Counted from the first letter of the stretch, positions 1 through 10,676 are shown. The stretch is 64,000 bases of DNA from Prorocentrum cordatum (GCA_963575745.1 CAUYUJ010020516.1:527936-591935), one strand, 5' to 3'. The notes: generated by a model from the sequence alone, not told the origin. A program made the numbers and translations.

Positions 1-218
1 TACTGCATCTACCAGGAATCACAACAGCCGTCTGGGCTTGTGTGGTTTAGCGAATTTTCATGTCCATCTTCCTTCCTCCCTTTTGTGGAAAGGTGTGTCA
101 CCTCCCCCGAATGGATAATCACGCTCTCCCCAACACGAACGGCAACTAACCTGGAACCATTTGTACCCCCCCACCACTCGTGTCACCATACAATACACAC
201 TACACGTTGCTTCCAAAA

Positions 219-705
219 CCACGGCATGCGAGGGAGCCCAGGGGCCATCTTGCATTGCTTTTCAAAGGGGAGAGAGTGGGGCATATTGCTGGCTGCGCGC
301 ATGCAAACCCTCCATGCCAAACCAAAAAAAATCCTGGCAAAAGACTCAACTGCATGCAAATGTGGATACCGCGGTGGTGCATATCTTCTTCGGTGGAGCT
401 CCCTATGGGCCCAAAAACGTGTCAAGGGTGTGCCGAAACGGGTACGGTGGTGCCATGCGGGCGCTGCCACTGTGGCCTTCGGTGGAGCTCCCTGTAGGGC
501 CACGCATAACTTGAGGGTTGTGCCGAAAAACGGGCGCTCTGGTGCCATGCGGGCGCTGCCACTGGGGCATTCGGTGGGGGAACCAACCATTGCCTCCAAA
601 TCTGTAGCATGCCCGGCGCCCCGCGACCACTTTGCATTTATGTTTGCAAGGGGCGGCAAGGGTACCAGCATATTGCTTGCCGCGCGCAAGCAAACGCTTA
701 TCCCA
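219..705. repeat. 90-bp tandem repeat flanked by direct repeats
   Basis: Units beginning TTCGGTGGAGCTCCCT recur near 389, 479 and 568, about 90 bp apart. Each runs on through a variant of GTGTGCCGAAACGGG and a GCCATGCGGGCGCTGCCACT block. Imperfect direct repeats of about 100 bp (219-325 and 600-705, sharing CATATTGCT and a CGCGCAAGCAAAC-like end) flank the array. The same unit occurs reverse-complemented near 40.4 and 41.6 kb. No gene is seen in 1-936. Confidence 0.6.
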
Positions 706-936
706 GAAATAGACAAGACAGCATCACTTGGCGAAGACATCAGGTTCAAGCGCGAACCCCCCGCGATCGCCGCTCCTAGACAATATGCTGAGACTCGGGT
801 ATTACTTATGAGTTCGGGACGGCGGGTGGGAGTGGGCGAGATGGCTTGCTGGCGGGAGACATAGCTTGAGCCCTCCCTCTACCCCCTTCCGCTCGACATG
901 GACGGGGCGCCCCGCGGGCAGTTGGGGCGTCCAAAG

Positions 937-1085
937 AACAAACGCAACATTCTCAGAACAGAAGCCCGATGTGCTAAAGCAAGACAGTCTCAGCCAGACA
1001 TGCTCTAGGAACATTTCGTGCAGACCACAAGAGGTTCCTGGAACATGATGTGGTAGGCCTATGGGCGAGCTGGGACGCTTCGCCT
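937..1085. repeat. Dispersed repeat, copy 1
   Basis: The block with AACATTTCGTGCAGACCAC, then a GGTTC-GAACA segment, then GGGACGCTTCGCC matches 43195-43370 in the same order (there AACATTTCGCGCAGACCAC and GGACGCTTCGCC). About 150 bp, non-coding. Confidence 0.55.
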
Positions 1086-1099
1086 CTGCTTCACAGCCC

Positions 1100-1345
1100 C
1101 GTCCGCGCCCTGATTGTGGGCACACCTCGGGAGGTCTCCCCGTGCCCCGCCTCCCCCAGGCACACCCCTGCCGGAGCAGCACTGTGAGCACGTCGCCGGC
1201 GAGGCGCTGGCCCCAGCCCTCCACAAGGGGGAGCCGCCGGGGATGGCACTGCGCGGCCCTGCTCGCGCCCAGCTTGTGGGGACCCCTCGGAGACGCACTC
1301 TGCTCGGAGAGGCGTCCCCTCCCCACCCCGTCTCAGTAGAAGCCG
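1100..1345. other. Repeat-derived GC-rich spacer
   Basis: Holds a degenerate copy (about 1190-1216) of the core found in the 152-bp satellite: GAGCAG, a GTGAG stretch, then GGCGAGGCGCTGG. No convincing gene. Confidence 0.4.
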
Positions 1346-1364
1346 CGGGCGTGAGGGCACCTCA

Positions 1365-1612
1365 ACTTTCTCCTCCTCCTCCTCCTCCTCCGCCTCCGCC
1401 TCCGCCTCCGCCTCCGCCTCCGCCTTCGCCTCCGCCTCCGCCTCCGCCTCCGCCTCCGCCTCCGCCTCCGCCTCCGCCTCCGCCTCCGCCTCCGCCTCCG
1501 CCTCCGCCTCCTCCTCCTCCCCCTCCCCATCCCCCTTCTCCTCCTCCTCCTCCTCCTCCTCCTCCTCCTCCTCCTCCTCCTCCTCCTCCTCCCCCTCCTC
1601 CTCCTCCTGCTT
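1365..1612. repeat. (CTC/CTCCGC)n microsatellite
   Basis: About 250 bp of CTC and CCTCCG repeats, pyrimidine-rich on the plus strand. The long poly-Pro, poly-Glu/Ala and poly-Arg frames across it are artefacts of repetition. Confidence 0.95.
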
Positions 1613-1850
1613 CCAGAGCAGGTCGTGAGGATGCCTCGGGCGACCCGCTCGCTCCGGCACCCCGCGGGGGGACCGCCGGGCTTGCTCGCCCGCCCCCCTT
1701 CGCGCCCAGACCGTGGAGACGCCCCGAGCGGTTTGCCCGCTCTGCCCCCACCCCGGACGCCCCTGCTTTCAAAGCAGACTGCGGGTCTGTCTCCGGCGAG
1801 GCGCTGCCGGGAGCCCCACCGAACGTTACCCGCAGGAACTCCGACGAGGC
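1613..1850. other. Spacer with two satellite-core copies
   Basis: Two degenerate copies of the satellite core lie at about 1615-1655 and 1768-1806, each reading AGCAG, a GTGAGGATG-like stretch, then a GGCGA-rich end. No gene is supported. Confidence 0.45.
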
Positions 1851-2275
1851 CGCAGGACGTCCCTGGAAGCTCCAGGGAGCCCCACGAAGCTCCAACGAGC
1901 ACCAGAGTCTCCCAGGAGCTCCCAGGACCCCCCCCCAGGATCTCCCAGGAAGCTCTCCAGGGAGCCCCCAGCTCCCGAGAAGCTCCAGGAGGCCCAGGAA
2001 GCTCCTGGGAGCCCCAGGGATCTCCGCACAGTTTTCCAGGAAGCGTTGGGACGCCCCGAGATGCGCCAGTGAGCCCCAGGAAGTTACAGGGAGTTCCAGC
2101 GAGCTCCCAGGCAACCTTGGGATTTCCCAGGAAGCTATGGGGAGCCCCAGCATGGAGCTCCCAGGACCCCCCAGGAAGCTCCAGTACGTTCCAGGAAACT
2201 CCAGGGAGCCCTCGGACGCCTTGCCAGCAGGGAGCGCCAGTGAGCGCCCAGGAGATCCCAGGAAACCATGGGAGC
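1851..2275. repeat. GGAGCTCCCAGGA minisatellite
   Basis: Irregular tandem repeats of 10-15 bp built from CCAGGAAGCTCC and GAGCCCCAGG. All frames stay open by composition only. Related CCAGGAGGCC minisatellites occur inside both 1.83-kb repeat copies. Confidence 0.85.
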
Positions 2276-2550
2276 TCGACGTGCCATGCGGTCTGCTTCT
2301 TCGGTTGCCCAGACTCCCTCTACTTTCACAGCAGATTGCGAGGACGTGGCATTTGAGGCGCTGATTTCAGCAAGCCACGGCGGAAAGGGTGGCACCAGGC
2401 GGAATCTCAGTCGCCCGTTGGCGATAAGATTCTGGGGATGGCTCAGGCGGCTTGCCTGTTCGGCGCCTTCGCCTTGTCTGCTGTCGAGGCAGATTGTGAG
2501 GATGTATCCGGAGAAGCGCTGGTTTCAGAATTTCAGCACCCCATAACTAA
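2276..2550. repeat. Diverged copies of the 152-bp satellite unit
   Basis: Two modules (cores near 2330-2365 and 2488-2522) share with the 21.8-kb array the order GCGGTTTGCCTG-like, GCAGATTGTGAGGATGT, GGCGAGGCGCTG-like. Spacing is about 155 bp, so this looks like an old relic of the same family. Confidence 0.5.
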
Positions 2551-2597
2551 GAAAACCGCAAGGGGTGTTTGCACGGAAGAGTATGGAGGAGGAGGGG

Positions 2598-2720
2598 GAG
2601 AATGCAAAAGGATAAGGATGATGATGATGAGGAGGAGGAGGAGGAGGAGGAGAAGGATGGAAGGAGGAGGAGGAGGAGGAGAAGGATGGGAGGAGGAGGA
2701 GGAGGAGGAGGAGGAGCAGC
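2598..2720. repeat. (GGA)n microsatellite
   Basis: GGA repeats with an ATG run at 2618-2632 and two AGGATGG interruptions. Purine-rich on the plus strand. Confidence 0.9.
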
Positions 2721-3029
2721 AGCAGTTCAAACTTACGACTCATAAGAGATATTGGAATACAATCTCCCTCCGAATTCCCTCTTCATAAGCCCCTGAAAGG
2801 TTCATGAAATCCTGCAACGTGCCCAAAGACCATGTTCAAGACCTCTACGCCACGACTTCACCTGATTGTGAGGCCTTGGCGATCCGGAATCGTGCAAGAA
2901 CATCCCACCTGGGACTTCAACACAGCAGATCAACGTCACTGGTACGCCCTGACAGTCATGAATCGGTCCAACCCACCATTTCTGATGTGGTAACCATAGG
3001 AAACAATAACACTTTTGCGAACTTTGGGA
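2721..3029. other. Unique spacer, nothing recognised
   Basis: Less GC-rich, non-repetitive sequence. No gene, RNA or element was recognised. Confidence 0.5.
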
Positions 3030-3370
3030 ACAACTGCGCGCGGCGCTAAGGCGAGAACCAAAGAGAGCCACATGTTCAAAACGAACCGCCCTGAATCTGT
3101 GAGAATCCTGCAAATGGTGAAATGAATGCGCGCGGCGGTAAAACGAGAGCCGCACTTTGAGAACGACCAGGCCCCAATCGGTAAAACTCCTGCAAATATG
3201 TTTAAGACGAATGTGCGCGGCGCTTAGGCAAGAGCCGCAGTTTGGAACCGGCCCACCCTCCATCTGTGAAACTCTTGGCAGATGTTTAAGACGAGTGAAC
3301 GCGGCGCTAACGCGAGAGCCTCATTTTAAAAAACACCCGCCCTCCATCTGTGAAGCTGCCGTCAGTGTTT
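3030..3370. repeat. 86-bp tandem repeat, about four units
   Basis: Units carry GCGCGCGGCGCTAAGGCGAG or variants near 3036, 3127, 3212 and 3296, followed by GAGCCNCATTTTGA-like and CCATCTGTGAAACTC-like blocks. The same unit lies inverted at 45075-45260. Confidence 0.7.
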
Positions 3371-3724
3371 CAGCTTCAGGGTCACACATGGTGAGAAGTC
3401 TCATGCGAAACGCCTGGCCCGCCCTTTCGACTGGCCTCGGGGTGCGAAAGGGAGGAGTTATTTATAAGGAGAAGGAATGGAGGATGAAGAGGAGTAGGAG
3501 GAGGAGGAGGAGGAGGAGGGACGAGATCTGAGGAAAATGAGAGATGAAGAGAAGGAGCAGGAATGACGAGGGACGCGGAGCAGGGAGACGGAGGCTTAGC
3601 AAGGGGGAACTCCTGGCCGCCTCAGAGCTGGCCTTGCGGGGAGTGGTGCAAGCGGATGCAGCCAGGCAAACACTTCACAACGAGACACTCAGAGCGAGAC
3701 GTGCCGGGAAAATGAGATGCAATA
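3371..3724. other. Purine-rich spacer
   Basis: Short GGA and GAAGA runs (about 3470-3600), then unique sequence. No supported gene. Confidence 0.45.
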
Positions 3725-3912
3725 CAGTGGGGGCTCGGCCAGAAGAAACCTCCGTAAGAAACCCAACCCTCAAATCCGCGATTTGTTCAGTGAAAACCAA
3801 AATTTGTCGATCGAAAATCCAGGAAAGTTCGACATTGAGGGCACATCGAAATCCAAGAAACCCAGGGCACCCTGGCAAAATCCAACTGGTTTCTTGGCAC
3901 ACGCCCCCACTG
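3725..3912. mobile_element. MITE family A2, copy 1 (CAGTGGGGGC TIRs)
   Basis: A 188-bp non-coding element with perfect terminal inverted repeats CAGTGGGGGC / GCCCCCACTG, flanked by TA on both sides (3723-3724 and 3913-3914). TA duplication and CAGT termini are typical of Tc1/mariner-type elements. A diverged relative lies at 10684-10859. Confidence 0.7.
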
Positions 3913-4161
3913 TAGAGTCCTGTGGCAACTCCTGGGAGCCTCCCATGCCACATTGTTGGCTCTTGCGGATCGGCGCCCGTAGACGCCAAGTCGGCCCCAA
4001 TTTCGATGCTACATCGACGCTACTCGCAGCTGAGTCGGCCCCATCTCGTCGACTCCCAGGCGCTGGTCGATGCGAATCGACCCGAAAGACATAAGTGAAA
4101 GGGTATACCAGGCTCCCATGATTTGCTATCGAAAGGATGCACTTGAGCGTAACGCGTGTTA

Positions 4162-4333
4162 CAGTCGGGGCGTTGACCTAAGGAACCCTAAATCCGGAAC
4201 GAGGCCCCTTTTTTCCATGAGTTAACTTCGATTTCCGATCGAAAACATAAGGATAACCTGAGGCAAGCTGTGAAACACTTAAGGAACGCGGAGCCCCTCC
4301 CCAACGAAAAGGGTTCCTTCAGGGCCCCGACTG
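4162..4333. mobile_element. MITE family A, copy 1 (CAGTCGGGGC TIRs)
   Basis: A 172-bp element bounded by CAGTCGGGGC and GCCCCGACTG, with TA on each side. The interior has GTTGACCTAAGGAACCCTA near the left and GGGTTCCTTC near the right, so the ends can pair beyond the TIR. Other copies: 7829-8013, 46621-46800 and 61932-62105. Confidence 0.8.
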
Positions 4334-4589
4334 TACGGAGAAGGGTCGGTGGGGGTGGGGGCGGGTAACGGCAACGTCGGCCGCGGCGTGCACCCCCCAA
4401 GGCGCGCCCGCAGCACAGGCGCAGCAGTCGCCCGTGTGCACCGCAACCCCTGCGCACACGACAACGACTTCGTGCACCACAGCGCCTGTGTACACCGCAA
4501 TCCCGACAAATCCCGAACCTTGCTAAATCATGGTGGCTTCGAGAGCGTTCCGGAACGCCCTGGGAGCGTTCGGGAACGCCCTGGAGCGA

Positions 4590-4760
4590 TGTGTCTCGAC
4601 CTCAGCCCTGCCTGCAAAGAGAGGAGGCCGTTGAGCTTCGGCCGGCAGGCCAAGATGCTGGGGGAGCCTAGCGCCACCGATCCCACCACCGCGAGCCCGG
4701 TGAGCACGAGGTCCTCCGTCGTCATCGCACCCCTGTTCAGCGCCGAGGGAAGGGCTCGGG
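4590..4760 (-). CDS. Possible exon, hydrophobic segment (hypothetical)
   Basis: A minus-strand open frame reads MTTEDLVLTGLAVVGSVALG and on through a Ser/Leu-rich stretch. This could be a single membrane segment. It has no repeat relatives here, unlike its surroundings. No family is recognised and the splice sites are uncertain, so this is only a coding-like stretch. Confidence 0.25.
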
Positions 4761-4849
4761 CAGGCGGCGGTGCAGCATTTTTTGGGGGGGGGCAGGGGGA
4801 TGAACACAGCAACGGCAAGAGAATGACAATACACCCCTAACAAAAAACG

Positions 4850-5404
4850 TGACTGTCAGTAGACTGTTGACTATGGGTCACCTCTACATCGCAGAGCGAA
4901 GGGGGGGGCTGGGAAAGGGCATGCCACTCCGATGTGTAGCCGCCGCGATCGCCGCGGCGACCTCCCAAACCGACCCAAAGAAATGGTCATGGGCGGAAAA
5001 CATGCGTATCCGCTGCCTCGCAAGCCGGGTCCCTGGTCCGCGACCTGGCGGCTACGGAGCGTATTTTTCGCGGATGCCCCGCGCGGAACGCACCCGTGTG
5101 ACCGCGCATCAGCGGGATCGCGCCCCAGAATCTAGACCGCGAAGGCGCGGCATACGGATATGCTCGCCGCTCGCGAATGGGTTCGGGGTCGGATATCTGG
5201 GGAATGGTAACCGATACCGCTACTCCGCGGACCTCTACCATGGTGCGTTCTGACCAGGATTTCGAGGCGAATCCAGCGGTGACGACGAGGGCCTCCCAAG
5301 GAGACCCAAAAAGGCGAAAACGAGGCAAGGGTAGAGGAATGGGTACCTTTCCCTTCTCTGATATACCAGGAAAATCCTGGAGGCCTCGCGCGGCAGCTTA
5401 AGAC
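4850..5404. other. Spacer with a dispersed-repeat fragment
   Basis: Mostly unique GC-rich sequence. The part at about 5248-5310 (GTTCTGACCAGGATTTCG, a GCGAATCCAGC stretch, then GAGGGCCTCCC) has relatives near 34640 and 57305. No gene is seen. Confidence 0.4.
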
Positions 5405-5572
5405 TCAAAATGCATCGGATGTACGTCGGATTGCGCCAGGCTCACGCCTGGTTTTCCGTTGGGCCCACGAGGTGTTTTGTTGCATGGGGGAAGGAGCGAA
5501 GCACGCCAGCAGCGCCTGGAACTCGGTGTTTGTAACCTCCTCCTGCTGCAATTCCTCCACCTGTTGGGGATC
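5405..5572 (-). CDS. Possible terminal exon (hypothetical)
   Basis: The minus frame reads VEELQQEEVTNTEFQALLAC and runs on to a stop at 5405. The acidic/Gln-rich helix-like start is unlike the low-complexity frames nearby. No domain is recognised, and a repeat copy overlaps its upstream end. Confidence 0.25.
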   Translation of the reverse strand, partial: DPQQVEELQQEEVTNTEFQALLACFAPSPMQQNTSWAQRKTRREPGAIRRTSDAF

Positions 5573-5795
5573 CCGATACGGCACCGTGACAGACCATGCG
5601 GTGCCCTCGGGGCCCCCAAAGACCTCACCGCAAGGCCCGCCACCGCATGGCTTTGGGACGAGGCCCTCGGCGCCAGAGACATCCCTGGAGAACGGCCCGA
5701 ACCCCGAAGCCGTGCGGTCACAACGAATCCCCACTGGCTCGCCACACGGTGTGGCCACCACACCCTCTGGGGGCCCCCGATCCTCCCCGCGTGCA
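5565..5795. repeat. Dispersed repeat K, copy 1
   Basis: About 230 bp with GTGACAGACC, AAGACCTCACCGCA, GGAGAACGACCCGA-like and CACACGGTGTGG blocks. The same order recurs at 6950-7185, and a partial copy lies at 46470-46600. Confidence 0.65.
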
Positions 5796-5989
5796 GACTG
5801 CAACACCGAGCTCCGGCCCTGCTGCGGTCGCGGGGCTGCTGGCAGTCGCACGCGCGGCCCCCGAGAAGAAGATCCAAGATCCAGCGCGCGAGCCCGCTGC
5901 CAACTCGGCAGCAGCCAGGGCGTCGCGGGTGCTCGAGTCGTCATGACGAGGGGGAGCCTGAGGGGGCGGGGCTGGCTCGGGAGGGAGAG

Positions 5990-6130
5990 CCTCGCGCCTG
6001 CATCGGCGATCCATCGCCGATAGATCGGCGATGGGCCCCGGAGAAGGAATGCGTGAGCTCTTTGGCGGGGTCGGCTAGATCGGGCGCCCATGGGCGGTCC
6101 ATGGGCGGCGATTGGGGGTCGATGTCCAGT
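5990..6130. mobile_element. Foldback element F-like, diverged copy
   Basis: Contains TCGGCGATCCATCGCCGATA, ATAGATCGGCGAT and, at the right end, GCGATTGGGGGTCGATG. These match in order the clearer element at 43932-44139. Ends are approximate. Confidence 0.4.
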
Positions 6131-6179
6131 CCCACTCGAGCCCACCCACCCCCAGACGTTGCCCGTGGCCGTCGGGCCA

Positions 6180-6740
6180 TGTGAGCGTTTCCTACTTCAA
6201 CGTCTCGACATTGGTTGGAAGCTGGGCGAGGGCTGACAAATCTGTGGTGGCTAAATCTGTCTACCTGGAAGGGAAAACAAATTCCCGGAAGAAACCTCAG
6301 CGCGCTAAAACGTAAACGGGCTGCTTCCCGGAAGAAAGAACACATTTCCCGGAGCTCCGTTTTAGCAGCCACGGATTTGCCAGCCTTCGCCAGGCTTCTG
6401 AATTGGGCGGAAAGGGGGGGGGGGGGTCTGGCTCAGGATCCCTGCTTAGTGCGGCGGTTTGCAACCGTGAGTCCTACGGGGTAGCTGCTCGAAACAGGCG
6501 CCAAAAAACATACAAGACTTACTCAAAGGGGGGGGGAGGGGGAAGGGGATGTCAGCTCCTGCGCCGATCGGCAAAACAATGAACAGGAAAACGACGACCA
6601 TACTTCGGCTCTCCAGCGGCTGTTTGGGGCGACCTTGGGACCCCGGAGCGCTCTCGGCGAGGCGCTGCCGCTGAAAGGCATCCCGAGGCTGGAAAACCGC
6701 TAACAACCGACGAAAGCATCCGAAAAGCTCAAACCCCGAA
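6180..6740. other. Spacer with poly-G runs
   Basis: No gene was found. G runs lie near 6415-6426 and 6528-6536. The segment at about 6630-6690 (CGGAGCGCTCTCGGCGAGGC) is related to repeat M near 49.4 kb. Confidence 0.4.
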
Positions 6741-6949
6741 CCCCTTGAGCCGAATCCCCCCCAACGTTACCACCGAAGCCATCAGAACGGGGCCGCGGTG
6801 GCAGCAGCGGCATCACCACCGGCAGGACCCACCGTGGCAGCAGCGGCGGGGCAGACGGCAGCGGCGGCAGACAACAAGTCGGGGACGCACTGACCCGGCT
6901 CAACCCAAACCCGGGTCAGTCGGGCCTTGCCCGATCCTGCAAAATCTTT

Positions 6950-7185
6950 TTGGAGTCCCGAAACGGTGCGGTGACAGACCGGGCGGTGACCTCGAAATCC
7001 CAAATCCCCCAAGACCTCACCGCACGGTCCGTCAACGCACGGTTTTGGGACCTCAGATGCCCCAGTCGCCCGAGACGTCCTCGGAGAACGACCCGAGCCC
7101 CCAAACCGTGCGGTGACCCCGAATCCCCACCGACTCACCACACGGTGTGGTCACCACCCCGTTCGGGGGTCCCCGAATCTTGCAG
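6950..7185. repeat. Dispersed repeat K, copy 2
   Basis: Same block order as 5565-5795: GTGACAGACC, AAGACCTCACCGCACGG, GAGAACGACCCGAG, CACACGGTGTGGTCACC. Similarity is clear by eye over about 230 bp. Confidence 0.65.
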
Positions 7186-7212
7186 GACCCTGCACGCGAG
7201 GCCGGGCCAACG

Positions 7213-7731
7213 CGCCCCTGGAGGAGGAGGAGGAGGATGAGGAGGAGGAGGAGGAGGAGGAGGAGGAGGAGGAAGAGGAGGAGGTAGAGGAGGAGGAGGA
7301 GGAGGAGGAGGAGGAGGAGGAGGAGGAGGAGGAGGTAGAGGAGGAGGGGGAGGAGGAGGAGGAGGAGGAGGAGGAGGGGGAGGAGGAGGAGGAGGCGGAG
7401 GAGAAGGAGGCGGAGGCTCTGCAGAACCCCTGCAGGACCCGTCGCTCCGACTGGCCCCCGCGTGTGTGGACCCCCGCCCCTGGAGCCCCGCCGAGCAGGG
7501 CCGCAGCGTGCGGCCCAGGACGGGGGGCCCGAGGACGCCCGGGCCCCGCCGCGCCCGGCGAGGAGCTTCGGGGCCCGTGTTCTCCTGGTCTGCACGCCCT
7601 CCGCAGCCAGAGGAGGAGGAGGAGGAGGAGGAGGAGGAGGAGGAGGAGGAGGAGGAGTGAGGAGGAGGAGGAGGAGGAGGAGGAGGAGGAGGAGGAGGAG
7701 GAGGAGGAGGAGGAGGAGGAGGAGGAGGACG
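7213..7731. repeat. (GGA)n tracts and a GC-rich module duplicated with them
   Basis: GGA tracts at about 7213-7422 and 7608-7731. The GC-rich module before the second tract (about 7541-7607, CGGGGCCCGTGTTCTCCTGG) recurs after it at about 7731-7800, so module and microsatellite were probably duplicated in tandem. Confidence 0.8.
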
Positions 7732-7828
7732 CCTGGGCCCCGCCGCGACGGGCGAGAGCTTCGGGGGCCGTGTTCTCCTGGCCGGCACGCCCTCCGCAGC
7801 GAGAGGCCTCCCAGGCGGGGCCCGAGTA

Positions 7829-8013
7829 CAGTCATCGGCCTGACCTAAGGAACGATAAATAAGGAACGACGCCCCTGTTTCTCCCAAGGAATAACGCGTA
7901 AGGAACGATAAATAACAAATAAGGCATAAGGAATTGTAAATAACGCATGCAAACCTAAGGAACGACCGAGCCCCGTTTGAAAAGTAAGTGTTCCTTATTC
8001 AAGCCGCTCACTG
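7829..8013. mobile_element. MITE family A, diverged copy
   Basis: A 185-bp element with imperfect ends CAGTCATCGG / GCTCACTG, TA on both sides (7827-7828 and 8014-8015), and the family interior TGACCTAAGGAACGATAAAT, here partly duplicated. Confidence 0.65.
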
Positions 8014-8014
8014 T

Positions 8015-8190
8015 AGATGGGGTCGACGGATCGCGCCGCATCGCCAATGCATCGCCGACGACGCATCGGCGATGCATCGGCGGCGTCGGCGTGGGGGAAA
8101 TCGGGCTCCGCATCGAGCCGCATCGCCGATGCCTCGGCGATGCGGCGCGATCATCAGACCTCATCTGCTCGGACCCCATCTGGGAGGCCT
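8015..8190. mobile_element. Foldback element G, copy 1
   Basis: Imperfect inverted repeats: GATGGGGTCG and GCGCCGCATCGCC on the left, GGCGATGCGGCGCGAT and GGACCCCATC on the right. The middle is rich in CGGCGATGCATCGGCG. It begins immediately beside the family A element. Related copies: 35037-35245 and 48480-48790. Confidence 0.55.
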
Positions 8191-8445
8191 AGATTTAGGG
8201 CTCTGTCTTTCTTGCCTGCACGCACTCCGTAGCTGCCTGCACGCCCTCCTGTGCTCAGCTGCGGTCTTTCTCTGATGGACACTGTGCAGGCCTGAGGAAA
8301 GCTTGAGAGGTCCCTTCCAATGCATCCCCCATCTGGGCCACCCCCCCATCACCACCCGCCCGATACGGCAGGCTCGTGCCGTCGCGACCCGGGCCCATCG
8401 CAGTGGCCAGAAACCTGCCCCCTACCCTCGGAAGCCGCGAAACGG

Positions 8446-8880
8446 CGAGAAGCCTACCGTCGGAGTGTTGCCCACAACGCATCATCGGGGGGAGGGACGG
8501 ATCAACTGTCGAGAAGCCGCGCGGTCGGCGCTGGCTGGACAGCGAGGGCATCACGTCGCGGTGTTGCCCACAACACGCTATTAGGGGGTCGGGGCTTCTC
8601 TCCCGGTAGAAGAAACAAGTACAGAAACATAAACTTCCGACGGCCCGCGCGGATTGGCGCCGGCTGGACAGCCGTGGCCTCACTTCGCGGTGTTGCCCAC
8701 AACGCACTGATATGAGTGTCGGGGCTTCCCCCCCAACATGAGAACCAACTGCATGCAGATCGTATTGGAAGGCCCGCGCTGGCTGGACAGCCGTGGCCTC
8801 CCATCGCGGGTTCGCCCACAGCGCATAATCTGGGGGAGTCAGGGCTTCTCTCCCGGCAAAAGAAACAACTGCATCAGCTT
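8446..8880. repeat. About 120-bp tandem repeat, four units
   Basis: GTGTTGCCCACAACGC (or variant) begins near 8465, 8561, 8690 and 8810. Each unit also carries GGCTGGACAGCC and GGGGCTTCTCTCCCGG blocks. Spacing is uneven (96-129 bp), and the frames across it do not stay in register. Confidence 0.75.
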
Positions 8881-8967
8881 TTTTCGTCGGCGGCGAGGCA
8901 GAGGCAGCCCGCACCAGCGCGAGACTCATACGGGCAACCGAAAGGCGAATACAACTGCATACACATA

Positions 8968-9110
8968 CATCGTCGAAGGTCCAGGCGGATCGGCGGTGGA
9001 TGGATCCCGCTCCGAGGCGCGCGGAGTGCGCCAGGGGCGGCGCCGGTGTCGCCGCAGGGGGATCAACCGCCGATCCAAACAAGTCCGCGAGGCCGAGGAC
9101 CTCTGAAGCT
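8968..9110. mobile_element. Element H-like, diverged copy
   Basis: Shares with 59006-59150 the central block GGCGCGCGGAGTGCGCCAGG and GGATC-type flanks, ending CGATCCAAACAAGTCCGCG. Boundaries are estimates. Confidence 0.4.
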
Positions 9111-9501
9111 TGATCTTCGTGTCGTCGCGACTTCGGCGTCTGCTGAAAGATGGCACCACGTGGACCGTCCAGCATGGAACGACCGGCGCCTTGTCCATCG
9201 CCAGGTCGCTCCGCCCTGCAGGCGAGGCTGGGCCACCAGCGGCGTTCGACCTTGGAGCGCCTGCGGCGAGGCCGCCGCCGCGTCGACACGGCGCGAGCCT
9301 GCCGCAGCGGCTCCGTCTCCGGGCGGGGCGTGCCCGCCGGAGCGGCGCCGCGGGGCACGGCGAGCTCCGCGGAGCGGAAGCAGCAGGGAGGACAGCCAAA
9401 ACCTCCCTCGGCGGGCCGCTTCCTCACCCAGGCGCTCCAAGCATGCACGTCGGTCGGGAGAAGTGGGCAAGGACACGAAGCAGGAAGGCGGATCAAGGAG
9501 A
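9111..9501. other. GC-rich stretch, coding status unclear
   Basis: Frames are open on both strands for over 100 codons and none is clearly favoured. A direct CGGCGCCG/GCGGCG composition explains most of the openness. No product can be named. Confidence 0.3.
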
Positions 9502-10043
9502 CTGGGTTCAGGCCCTCTCCCAGAGGATATCATCACACGGCATCAGCACATCGATGCTTGAAGGAGGTAGGCGCCCAAAGTAGGTTGGGCTCTGGGATAG
9601 CCCAAGCACGACCTGCTTTCAACGACCGACTTGTAGGGCCGTCCTCTTTCGACCCCCAGCGGTGTGCTGCTGACGGCCCAGGCGCCCGAGAGCCAGGGGA
9701 ACGAAGAACGGCATCAACATAAAACACTCGGAGGTCCTCCGCCACCGCCCCTGCCGCGCTCAGCGCGCCAGGGAGGGGGGTGTCCAGCGCCGATCCGAGA
9801 CATCCGCGTGGACCTCTGAGATTCTATGTGTATGCCATTCTCCGTTCCCCTAGCTCTCGGGCTCCTGAGCCGTCAGCTGCACACCGCCTGGGGGGCGAGA
9901 GGACTGCCCTACAAGTCGGTCGTTGAAAGCAGGTCTTGTTTGGGTCATCCCAGAGCCCAATCTACTTTGGGCACCTACCTATTTCAAGAATCGATATATG
10001 CTGTTGCGGTGTGATATGATGCTCTGGGAGGGCCTGAACCCAG
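9502..10043. repeat. Long imperfect inverted repeat (two arms of about 235 bp)
   Basis: The left arm 9502-9736 is, by eye, a close reverse complement of the right arm 9810-10043. Shared blocks include CTGGGTTCAGGCCCTC, AGCCCAACCTACTTTGGGC-like, ACAAGTCGGTCGTTGAAAGC and TTCCCCTAGCTCTCGGG-like. The 73-bp spacer resembles element H (GCGCCAGGGAGG, CGCCGATCCGAG). About 75 bp of the right arm is repeated again at about 10021-10095. A transcript through it would form a long hairpin. Confidence 0.8.
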
Positions 10044-10264
10044 TCTGCTTTGGGCGCCTGCCCACCTCAAAAATCGCTGTGCTGTTGCTGCTGATGGCTG
10101 CCCCCTCGGGAGGCGGACCGCTGAGAAATTCAACCCCGCCCGAATAGGAGCGGGCGCCGTTCTCCAGGGCGGCCTCGCCGAGTGCGCGAGGGGGCGGCCT
10201 CGCTCGGCGCGGCGCGCCAAGCGAGAGGCGCCGGCTCTGTGCCCACCTTGTTTCGGACCGACAC

Positions 10265-10676
10265 CTCCTCAGCCTCCTCCTCCTCCATCCTCCTCCTCCT
10301 CCTCCTCCTCCTCTCTCTCCTCCTCCTCTCCTCCATCCTCTCCTCCCTCCCTCCTCCTCCTCCTCCTCATCCGTCTCCTCCTCTTCCTCCTCTTCCTCCT
10401 CCTCCTCCTCCTCCTCCTCCTCCTCCTCCTCCTCCTCCTCCTCCTCCTCTCCGCCTCCTCCTCCTCCTCCTCCTGCTGCTCCTCCTCCTCCTCCTCCTCC
10501 TCCTCCTCCTCCTCCTCCTCCTCCTCTCCTCCTCCTCCTCCTCCTCCTCCTCCTCCTCCTCCTCCTCCTCCCTCCTCCTCCCCCCCCTCCTCCACCTCCT
10601 CCTCCTCTCCTCCTCCTCCTCCCTCCTCCTCCCCCACCTCCACCTCCCCCCCTCCCCCTCCCCCTCCCCCTCCTCC
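10265..10676. repeat. (CTC)n microsatellite
   Basis: About 410 bp of TCC/CTC repeats with few interruptions, pyrimidine-rich on the plus strand. It directly precedes the A2 element at 10684. Confidence 0.95.

Noticed and set aside
1114-2364. Long plus-strand frame rich in proline
   Set aside because: It is open because of CTC/CCG and CCAGGA repeats; no domain or codon signal beyond composition.
7053-7887. Long poly-Glu, poly-Leu and poly-Pro frames
   Set aside because: Generated by (GGA)n in all frames and both strands.
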